Of a stretch of DNA of 64,000 nucleotides, positions 56,328 through 64,000 are shown in pieces; positions within the stretch are counted from its first letter, which is position 1; each line of letters begins with the position of its first letter. The notes below the pieces were generated by a model. That model saw only the letters and a program-made list of their open reading frames with translations. It did not search any database and had not been told where the DNA came from. The translations under genes were made by a program, and so were the position numbers. This DNA comes from Adiantum capillus-veneris (taxonomy: Eukaryota > Streptophyta > Polypodiopsida > Polypodiales > Pteridaceae), in the NCBI GenBank assembly GCA_014529385.2, contig CM043963.1:105216912-105280911 (forward strand), given 5' to 3'.

Positions 56328-56891
56328 ATGATAAGGAGGATGACGCTAAACGAGTTGATCAAAGAAGCTCTTTATCTAGTGGATAACTGTGAGGCATACA
56401 AAGAAAAGGACTTAAAGAGTCAAGGAGATGACACATCCTATCAGCACAGTGTTTCACAGATAAGTGAGTCCATTGCCAAGCCAACGACACCTATTGATCA
56501 AGAAAACCTTATCGACGACTTGGTCAAGAGGTTGATTCCTCTTGTAAGGTCTGATTCGGGAGAGCCGAAGTGGTGTGAAATTGAGAGAAAATGGACGAAC
56601 CATACGGGGGAAGAGTGCTATTATAGCATGGAAAATGCTAGGGAGAGGTATGTACAACCTGTTCCAGAAGCACCTACTCCACCTAGATACATTACGGGGA
56701 ATTCGCCAGGACCAATAGGAGTTTTAAGGCCACAGCTTGTCTTAGGACAACAACCTCCGCTGCCAGGTGTTAGAATGCCGGTAGACATGAGATACATGCC
56801 AATGATGGAAGCATCAAATAAACCAACTCCAGTACCAGCTACAATGTGGTATTGCAACCAAAGTGAGTACTACCCTTCGGAGCAACAATGA
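56328..56891 (+). pseudogene. Gag middle region of the RT-less element
   Basis: Open 187 codons: LNELIKEALYLVDNCEAYKE, then KWCEIERKWTNHTGEECYYS, a Cys/His segment often seen between gag and knuckle in Gypsy polyproteins (W-C-x-x-H-x-x-x-x-H-x-x-x-x-C), and a Pro-rich part (PVPEAPTPPRYITGNSPGPI). In-frame breaks separate it from both neighbours. Confidence 0.65.
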
Positions 56892-56966
56892 GAGAAACAC
56901 ATGGAGTGGTGAGGCCGGTACAACCTCCACCTCCTGGGTTTCAGTCGGAAAGAAAGAAGGTATGAA

Positions 56967-57419
56967 ATGGACGAAAGGACATTGCGATTCATTGCAAATA
57001 GCGGCGTATCTAGGTCAAAGCTTGCTTATAGCCAAGAGGAAATGCTAAAAGAATCTCCTCAACCAGAGACAGATTGTCACAAAAGTCGTGACAACCACTT
57101 GGTCAAACAATGTCCTCATACGGAGATCACTGAAGTAAATGCCTATTGTCTTGAGTGTGGCATCACTCACTTGATCCCCGATTGCCCGAAAAACCCAAAC
57201 CAAATCAAGAAAATCGCGACAAATGTATTAGGGATTGTTCAGCTCCCTAGTAGCTCAGAAAATGAAAAGGTTGTACCAGTTCAAGTAGTTACGAGAGCAC
57301 AAGCTCAAAAGAAAGCTGATGAGAATCCAGAGACAAAGAACATGGAAAGTGACACGAGTCCAAAGACAGATGATGGACCAAAGACAGACGCACCTAGTCA
57401 GAAAACCAAGAGCAAATGA
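56967..57419 (+). pseudogene. Zinc-knuckle segment of the RT-less element
   Basis: 150 codons with EITEVNAYCLECGITHLIPD CP: C-x2-C-x3-H-x4-C, the same shortened knuckle as CDQCAIGHLVKDC in the element at 46344-52651. An upstream DCHKSRDNHLVKQCPH is a possible second, variant knuckle. A Lys/Thr/Asp-rich tail ends at TGA 57417-57419. Confidence 0.68.
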
Positions 57420-57446
57420 AATAGTTGGAAAGCTAGAAAGACTAGG

Positions 57447-58166
57447 ATGAAAGCACGCAGGGAACGAGAGCAAAAATCCCTAGCTGAGAAGCTTAACAAA
57501 GCTGAGGAGAAGATAAAACAACATGAGGAAAAGGAGGCACCTTCTCTTACACACATGGTTAAACCTCTAGAAGAACCATCCACGGATGAGAAACCGAGAA
57601 GTGCTAGTTCAGGAGGATCTGTGTTGGCAGAGAAGGTTAATGAGACATTAGATGCCCTCTTGAAAGCCTATGATGTGAGTCTCAAAAACAACCAAACCCA
57701 AGAACACAGGTGGATGACATATCCCTATGCGGAACTAGAAAAGCAAAGGTTTGAAATGTGCCAGAAAATGATTCAAACATCCCAAGATTTACTAGAACCA
57801 CCAGTTGCAAAACCTGAGGATGTGATCCGTGTCATGTCTACACAAGTAATCCCACCAAACCAGGAACTAAAAGAGCCAGATTCTAGTCATGAGCACATAC
57901 CAAACCTCAAAGACCCAGCATTAGAACCAAGGATAGTACTGAATACCACAGATAACTCTTCCGAGGGATTTCACCAAGCTATACCTAAGGATTGTAAAGA
58001 GATAGATGGTCTTGACGAATTGTGGAAACAAGTCAGAGAGGCCAATGAAGCCAATGACCTAAGAAGACGAGTAGACAGGACTGGTGATGAACGAGGAGTG
58101 TTTCTACCACCAATAGAGGAATTTGAGACTGGATCTCAAATAAATCTAGACGTGCGATCGTATTGA
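57447..58166 (+). pseudogene. Charged coiled-coil linker of the RT-less element
   Basis: 239 codons in the same frame as the preceding segment (two stops between): KARREREQKSLAEKLNKAEE, KIKQHEEKEAP looks like a coiled coil, followed by DLLEPPVAKPEDVIRVMSTQ and DELWKQVREANEANDLRRRV. No catalytic motif. It corresponds in position to the charged region after the knuckle in the other element. Confidence 0.5.
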
Positions 58167-58257
58167 GACGAGAAAGGATCTGTACAATCTATGGATAGTC
58201 AACCCCATTCGCTAAGAACACTACCGTCCTACATGGGAGAGTACGAGACCAAGTCAG

Positions 58258-58910
58258 ATGTGGTTGCAGTCCCATCACAGAGACTGTCTCCCAACAAGGC
58301 CATCGATTCAAAGGGGCCCAGTAGATATTCTATCTACCCCAGTCACCTGTACAATAATGTTAGCCGAGTTTCTCAGAATAAGACCAAACATGTGGGCTAA
58401 TGTGGGTAAATGTTTAGAGAAATTTGGTGTAAAAACCCCAATGACTCAAATCGAGGAAGGCATCAAAGAGCTTGAAATGCCTCAACTAAATACTAGGCCA
58501 GTGCCATTAAACAAGGTAGGCGAGTATTACGAGGGAGAAGAGGGAAACACCACCCTTCCTGTGGAATTCAATGGTGTAAAAACCATGACAATCCTTGACA
58601 GTGGAGCTGGTGTGGCCATTGCAACCAAAGAGGTTTGGAAAAAATGGGGAAAACCTGCCTTGATATCCACACGAATGACCCTGTAGCTTGCAGACGGACA
58701 CAAGGAAAAGCCCCTAGGACTACTATTGTTGACTTTGGCAAGAAGAACAACTATGACATCATTCTGAGAAGACCATTCATGCGACAATTAAAAATGGTCC
58801 AAGATTGGGGTTATGACCATATATACCTGAGACATATGGAAACAATAACAAAGGTAAACTTGAGGGACCATAGCTATAGGGATGTGATGAGAGCACCGGT
58901 TGAGTAATTT
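58258..58910 (+). pseudogene. Retropepsin domain of the RT-less element, broken
   Basis: Frame 1 reads LNKVGEYYEGEEGNTTLPVE, FNGVKTMTILDSGAGVAIAT and KEVWKKWGKPAL, with the active-site DSGAG near 58596. TAG at 58684-58686 (where LQLADGH would be expected) and a shift to the frame of 58635-58907 follow. That frame has DFGKKNNYDIILRRPFMRQL and KMVQDWGYDHIYLRH, the C-terminal flap/strand part (YDIILGRPF in active relatives). The active-site triplet is retained, unlike in the related element. Confidence 0.78.
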
Positions 58911-58967
58911 GATTCCGCCACCGTAGCAGGATCAGAACTTCCAGCTTGGTTAGGTAAGCCTAAAGAA

Positions 58968-59942
58968 TTGTGGATGTGTAGAGCTTCACAATGTGGTAGC
59001 TTGAAACTTGAGGAATGTATCCTAGAGCGGGTTATAGAGGATAGGGACTATATCCCAGAACCATTTCCTGAAGAAGAGTTAGAGCCTTTTGGATGGGAAC
59101 ACATCTTGGCTACTCTGGACGTGTGCGCCGTGGAGGATGCTCCCACAACAAAGTTTTGTGATGAAAATGGCTATGATGTCGTTCTTTATTTTGCAGTGAG
59201 TGTAATCCAGGAAAACGAAGAGATCCAGACATCAACAAGCTCTCGAAATAAGGAGCAAACAAAGAAATGTGGAGAATCAAAAGATGAAGAAGACGACGAG
59301 TTCTATGACTCTGTAGAAAACTTCGAGCTTCTTGAAGATCAACGACCCAGGAATCAATGTCATCGCTACACGAATAATGTGCATCAAAAGTGGATTCCAA
59401 AGTCCTCGGTAAAGACACAGCCACCACAAGCATCCTCATACATAGCTCCTAATAAGGATGCAAAGACTCAGCTAGGAGGAATACGACCAGAGCAACGAGC
59501 TAACAATGCTCTAATCAATTGGCTAGAAAAGTCCTCCAAGAAACTACCACCCATGAGCAAACAGACAGTAACTTTCCACTACGAGCCAAAAAATCAAGGG
59601 AAAGTACAAGAAGTCAACCTTGCTGAGGATAGTCTCGATAGTGATGAATCTTACGACATTCCCTATCATCATCTAAGGCCATCACTATCACCAACCCCTT
59701 CAGCAACAACCATGACAAGTCAAAAGAAAAGGACAATAATTCAAAGCCAAAAAGCTCGACAAATCTGGATATCAAAAAGCCAGATCGGCCAAAAACAGAT
59801 ATGGATCAAGAAGACAAAGATCTCTAATGACAAATTACAAGATCCAACACCAAAACAAAAACAAGGAAAGCGTGCACGAACGGGTAAGAATATCACAAAA
59901 TCGCAAGCTTTCACAACTCAGGTTGGGCTCCAAAGAAATTGA
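58968..59942 (+). pseudogene. Acidic and W-x-P-K tail of the RT-less element, first part
   Basis: 324 codons. The N-terminal third is acidic (EPFPEEELEPFGWEHILATL, EDEEDDEFYDSVENFELLED). It then has KWIPKSSVKTQ (near 59391), NALINWLEKSSKKLPPMSKQ, QIWISKSQ (near 59764) and QIWIKKTK (near 59799) and becomes very basic. It follows protease where RT would be expected in an autonomous Gypsy element, yet shows no RT motif. One frameshift near 59940 leads into the second part. Confidence 0.6.
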
Positions 59943-60265
59943 TTCAAGCACAAAAAAGTCAGGAATTCATTTGGATTCCAAAACAACCACAGTATCAATT
60001 TTCAAAGCTTGAATCCCGTCCCCAACCAAGCGTACAAGGGCTGAAGCAAAGACCATTGTCGACTCACACAACAAAAAGATGGATCCCAAAGAAGTCTCTT
60101 CAAACACAAACGAAGCACGGGCAAGTATGGGTTCCCAAACGAGAGCCAGCAACAAAACAGTCAATAATCGCAAAGAAATGGGTCCCAAAGAAGAACAACA
60201 AAACTGCTATCAGTGGATTGCCGCTTGAATTCTTACAATTCTTCCTACGATTACAGTACAGTTAG
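59939..60265 (+). pseudogene. W-x-P-K tail of the RT-less element, second part
   Basis: 108 codons with four more motifs: FIWIPKQPQ (near 59967), KRWIPKKSL (near 60079), QVWVPKRE (near 60127) and KKWVPKKN (near 60178), spaced 16-37 residues. Ends at TAG near 60263. Confidence 0.6.
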
Positions 60266-60980
60266 AAGAGAGCAAGTCGCTTCAATCAAGCAACGATACA
60301 GGAGCTTCAAAGACCATTACATTGCTTAGAATAGGAAGCCTCGCCAACAAATGCCAATAAGCAAATTGCTTATACCCACATCTTGCACAACATAAATCTT
60401 TTCCATGCATTGACTGTGTATGCATAATAGGGCTACATTACAAGGCCTGCATAGGCACAACTTTTAATTTTCCAAGCACAACACACACCCTTTGCGATAC
60501 CCTGTCGTAAAGGATGACTCCAAATAGGAAGGGGGGAGGCATTCTGAATGCGGACCTAACATTATGACTATTAGAGGGCAATGTTTTGTGAGAGGCATTG
60601 AATTTTTCGTTTTATTGTGATAATCTTTTGACGAAATTTAGAGTATATGCCCTCATAGTAGTGTTACAGAGGAGTATGGGGACAAAATCCATATATGAGC
60701 CCCTAGGGACATGTGTATAGTGTACATAGCATTTAGATTTCTATTTGAATGATTTTTCTTTTGTTGAGTTGTTTTAAGATTTTCTTTGTTTATTATTAAG
60801 AAAAAATAAAAAAATCCATAATCCACATTAAGAAAAGACTGACGAGAGGCCTGAGCACTACAAAGAGAACAAGGTATAGAGAAACGATGAAACTTCACGA
60901 AGTATGTCTCAGCAGCCACTACAACAGCCGAAGAACTTGTCACAAAGCAGTGTCAACATGCAACCGACAAGTCATACAAG
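60266..60980. other. Non-coding part of the RT-less element
   Basis: No frame of note. A purine-rich tract AGGAAGGGGGGAGG (near 60518-60531) resembles the tracts before LTRs at 18282 and 62614, but what follows (CATTCTGAATGC) matches no LTR in the window. Confidence 0.45.
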
Positions 60981-61621
60981 TCAGAGTCGAGTAGCTAAGC
61001 CACAAAATGAGTGAGGTGTTAGTCCCAAAGCTTCAAGTAATATTCTCTGTGGTCTAAGCGTCTTAGCTATTCTAGGTACTGCTCAAGCTGGAAGAGTTGA
61101 GCATATTTACGTTGTGTCGCTCATGCTGGTATAGGTGAGCAAAAGAGTCGAAGTCTAAGTACTTAAGTCTGGTGAAGTGAAGGAGAAGGTCCAAAAGACA
61201 CTCACGTACTGAGCACAGTGAGATACGAGTGGAAAAACTTCTACATCGATAATCCTTCTTGGAAAGGTGGAAGCTATTGAGACATCTTTTGATGTCACAC
61301 GTGCTACATTTATTCCTCGAAACACCCATCATCTCCTTCTTTCACATTGCATGCTTTTGTTGACAAATTTCTCATATGCATATAGAGTGTCCCATAATTG
61401 GCACTTGCATCAGGCACTCTTTCCGTGTTTTACCCAAGCACTCACCTTTCATGAACATGTACTTCACGTTCAACTGCTCAACTACAATAAAAGCGTATAC
61501 CAAAGGCATTTTTTTCCCACCGGGTTTTTTCCCTTTGGTCATCCAGGTTTTAGACCCTAATCTAAAAACACCTATCACCATCCTCTTGTACATATTCCTT
61601 CTACATCAACAATAAGGAAAT
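60981..61621 (+). repeat. Dispersed 3' module, copy B
   Basis: Aligns with copy A (17092-17733) throughout and with the reverse complement of copy C (47860-48606). The T-run hairpin is at 61499-61539 with a perfect 8 bp outer stem (ACCAAAGG / CCTTTGGT) and an inner CCC-acc-GGG stem. A minus-strand frame (61072-61332) is a by-product. Confidence 0.75.
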
Positions 61622-61750
61622 GCTACTCAAATCAATTGACAAATGAATTGGAGCACCAATTTCAGATCATAGCATACTTCTCCTCAATGGCGAGTCGAAG
61701 AATGGCCTACAATGACAAAGCTGCAGACAACACTAACAACATTATTGCAC

Positions 61751-62011
61751 AGGAACAAAGAAGTCCCCAATGAAGAAGAGCAGACATAAAAGTAATCAGA
61801 GGATCTCAAAAGATGAACGGTTATGATGATAGATGTCCGCTCTAATGGATCATAGTTCTTGTTGTGGTTCGACAAAGATACAAGCAGTGCAACAGATGAA
61901 GCCAAAACAACAGCAAAGTGTTGACCGTTGGGTCAACAACACAACATAACTCAAGAACAAAGAATTCCTCAATGACAAAGAGCAGACATAAGGGTAATCA
62001 GAGGATCTCAA
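61751..62011. repeat. Local duplication carrying 37 bp of LTR start
   Basis: Block 61751-61812 (AACAAAGAAGTCCCCAATGA..., AGCAGACATAAAAGTAATCA, GAGGATCTCAAAAG) recurs at 61956-62011. Between them 61919-61955 is identical to the first 37 bp of the LTR at 62615 (TGTTGACCGTTGGGTCAACA...). The helicase fragment begins immediately after the second block. Confidence 0.8.
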
Positions 62012-62575
62012 AAGCTTGTCCTTGATAATGCGCATCAAATGCTCGGCAGGGTTTTGAACCTCAATTAGAATAATTAAGTCCTGGATTCGGCCTGACAGAT
62101 AGACTTTGCATTGGAGTGCAACTTGGCCGAAAGAAGTTAAGGGTTTAGCCATACAATTTCTACAAAATCCTTACAAAGTTTTCATTGGCTCACAAGATCA
62201 GAAAGCCAATCACTTAATTCTACAGATTGTAGAAGTTGTTTCTGAGAATCACAAATACTCCGAATTCACAGATTTGCTGGAGCGAATGATGGATGGAGTT
62301 TTCTCTATCCATGATGATAAGAGTCAAGTTAAACGACATTGGGTTCTTTTTGAATTTAGATATGGCAGTAGACCTATAATGACAGAAACAGATGCTGCAG
62401 CTCGGAGCGTGGATGTGAAAGACATAAAGTTCGTCATCAATTATGATTTTCCTGAATCATGTGAAGACTATGTACATCGGATTGGACGAACAAGACAATC
62501 TACTGCAAAGGCTATAGTCTATACTTTCTTTCCAACAACAAAACGACAGCAAATACCACATCGCCATCGACAATC
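62007..62575 (+). pseudogene. DEAD-box RNA helicase fragment (DBP2/RH20-like), intronless, captured
   Basis: The sequence begins LVLDNAHQML, a ruined DEAD box (motif II, normally LDEADRML), followed by a poorly preserved stretch with two stops. From 62106 it is open: HWSATWPKEVKGLAIQFLQN (motif III SAT), PYKVFIGSQDQKANHLILQI, VEVVSENHKYSEFTDLLERM, MDG, then directly SIHDDKSQVKRHWVLFEF. About 25-28 residues normally present between MDG and SIHGDKSQ (motif IV region) are missing in frame. Motif V (TETDAAARSVDVKDIKF) and VI (YVHRIGRTRQ) follow with altered residues. No introns, so it derives from mRNA. It lies in sense orientation inside an LTR element just before its purine tract. The protein would not be active. 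Confidence 0.82.
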
Positions 62576-62602
62576 AGGTCATGTCGGGGACGACATGAAC
62601 GC

Positions 62603-62614
62603 GGAAGGGGGGAA
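62603..62614 (+). promoter_or_regulatory. Polypurine tract before the 3' LTR
   Basis: GGAAGGGGGGAA directly before TGTTGACC. It would prime plus-strand DNA synthesis. Confidence 0.75.
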
Positions 62615-63571
62615 TGTTGACCGTTGGGTCAACAACACAACATAACTCAAGTTTCGTACCAAAGTTTTATCTTTTGCGAGTTATGAAATGCTACGGATTA
62701 TGGCTATAAACGTCATTTGTAATGAGTAGTTATTCTAGTTTCAGAAGCCGGGGTGCAATGGCACTTCCAGATTGTAAATACAAAGCCATTTGACCCTTTC
62801 AACCCCATTTTTTGGTTAAACCTAAGGTAGCCTTAGTATATAAGGTACCTAGGTCATTTTGTAAGGAAGACTTTTAATCATAATCAAAACTTAGAGTTGT
62901 CGTCTACTATGTGTGAGAGAGAAAGAGAGTGAGCGTGAGCTTTATCCTCTCGCTACGCCCGGCTCGCTCAACACATTGGAGATCCGACTACACCATTCGT
63001 GTAGGCTCGAGGAGAGCTACGCGACGACGCCAAGCATTCCACGCCAGACGAAGCGCACACGCCGACGCATCTACGAGCTATTTGTGGCCGTAAGTGTATC
63101 AAACGATGTCTGTTTTCTGCGTGCTAGTAGTCTATAGAATCGTGGCGACATAAGCTACGCATAGGTACTCATAAATTTCAGTTTCAGTCACTTTCAAAAT
63201 TCTGCTCTGTCATCCTACGCGTTTTCCGCAGATGGGTTTAAAGTGAGGGTTTTGAGTGTAGCTTAGGGACAGGTGTATCCTAGTGAGGGGATGGTGTTCC
63301 TTAAATCTCGTATGAATCTGGCATGATTAGGTGAGTTACCTTCTGTATGTGTGTATGTGGCTAGGTGGTGTAGTTGAGAGCAGTGAGGTTCTTGATTGTG
63401 GTTTAGTTGGCCTTCTAGAGTGTTGTAGGTGTAGGATGGTCTCAGCCTGAAAAGCTAAAGAGATTTCCTCCGTGTGCCTATCGTGTCATCGGTGTCCTCG
63501 ATTGACATTATGTTGATCTAGGTCGTGTTTGCATGCACCTCATGGGTGTGTGAGTCGCTCCCCGTCCAACA
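62615..63571 (+). repeat. 3' LTR of the RT-less element
   Basis: Starts TGTTGACC, GTTG, GGTCAACA (a terminal inverted repeat of 8 bp) and ends ...CCCCGTCCAACA, giving about 957 bp. It shares with the LTRs at 46344 and 51587 a TATA box of the form CTTAGTATATAAG (62833-62845), the segment CATCCTACGCGTTT (63211-63224) and the end CCGTCCAACA. The right end is inferred from that similarity. A 5' partner was not found. Confidence 0.65.
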
Positions 63572-64000
63572 ATCACCCATATATACAATTCCTTTCCTTT
63601 AAGTACCATACAATACTCTTTCCTCAGCAGCCAAACTCCCTCATACCTGGCTGTCTCCCCATTTTTCTTTTTTTTTAAATTACAGATTTTTCCTCAAAAA
63701 ACCAGTTTTACAACACTTTTTACGGAAACCAGACATATTACTACCATCATTCAAAAAAAACTAGGTAGTTCTTAGTTTAACTGAGCCATTCACACTTCTT
63801 CCCTTAACAGTAAGAGTCAATTTCTAGAACCAGGTTATATATCTATTTTTTTGTTTATTTTACGAAAACAAACACCATTAGTCACAGAGGGTTACAATTT
63901 CCTAACTGTCCCAGAGCAGACATGTACTCCCACTAAAATTACTCCCATAAACCTGTACGAACAGTTTCCGGAACAATTTTCCATTTTACCAAAATCTATA
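63572..64000. other. Flanking DNA, no gene seen
   Basis: AT-rich with poly(T) and poly(A) runs. No coding, RNA or transposon signal recognised. Confidence 0.45.

Larger units (their letters stand above)
54064..63571 (+). mobile_element. RT-less LTR element related to 46344-52651, with captured helicase sequence
   Basis: Order on the plus strand: leader region with palindromes, gag (55382-57419), linker, protease (58258-58910), W-x-P-K tail (to 60265), 3' module (60981-61621), helicase fragment (62007-62575), purine tract (62603-62614), LTR (62615-63571). The same order without the helicase is seen in the complete element at 46344-52651. The 5' LTR and primer site were not found, so the left limit is nominal. 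A second purine-rich tract (AGGAAGGGGGGAGG, near 60520) raises the possibility of two nested or joined elements. No RT or integrase. Confidence 0.65.

Noticed and set aside
61072-61332. Minus-strand frame in module copy B resembling a frame at 48206-48499 in copy C
   Set aside because: Similarity follows from nucleotide homology of the module. Copy A has stops in the same frame, so a conserved antisense protein is not supported.

Overview
The window looks like nuclear DNA of a land plant with a large, repeat-rich genome. The retrotransposon families are plant-type Ty1/Copia and Ty3/Gypsy, several primer-binding sites match initiator tRNA-Met, a decayed gene keeps a GTAAGT...AG intron, and there are copies of cytosolic ribosomal protein eS25 and a DBP2-type DEAD-box helicase. 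Simple repeats, mostly (AG)n/(CT)n, are very frequent. The species cannot be read from this; a fern, other non-seed plant or gymnosperm is a guess. No gene here looks like an intact host gene. Almost everything is a transposon, a transposon fossil, a satellite or a pseudogene.

Layout. 1-4967: 5' part of a decayed Copia element on the minus strand, inserted into a satellite. 4968-15105: blocks of a 60-75 bp satellite whose unit centres on a palindrome (CCCTATGGCC...GGCCATAGGG). The blocks are interrupted by a decayed, intron-containing gene with a ParB-like motif (7154-9829) and by a 1,358 bp DNA transposon with TTAA target duplication (10806-12163). 15106-20980: intergenic DNA with a large foldback, microsatellites and LTR-element scraps. 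20981-26715: a tandem duplication of about 490 bp, one copy split by a young Copia element (21665-26419). That element keeps a 1,061-codon gag-pol frame although most of RNase H has been deleted in frame. 26869-31871: a second Copia element with a truncated 5' LTR. 32385-35839: a gag-only Gypsy element with a 2,005 bp LTR. 36699-40647: a decayed Copia element on the minus strand. 40648-46343: microsatellites, an (AG)n-tailed repeat family, an eS25 pseudogene and a PIF/Harbinger transposase fragment.

46344-52651 is a complete non-autonomous LTR element on the minus strand: identical-length 1,065 bp LTRs, TAAAC target duplication and a tRNA-Asp-type primer site. It encodes gag, a retropepsin-like domain and a tail of W-x-P-K motifs, but no reverse transcriptase or integrase. 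A relative on the plus strand (gag from 55382, 3' LTR 62615-63571) has the same order and carries an intronless DEAD-box helicase fragment between its tail and its 3' LTR. Its leader region holds five copies of a 24 bp palindrome whose half-site also occurs in the LTRs of the family.

How it fits together: the RT-less and gag-only elements would need enzymes supplied in trans by autonomous relatives. The helicase, eS25 and Harbinger pieces show that host or transposon coding sequence has been copied or captured. In the decayed frames read closely, most stops are TAG where CAG is plausible, as expected if cytosine methylation and deamination drive the decay. All sequence comparisons were made by eye within the window.
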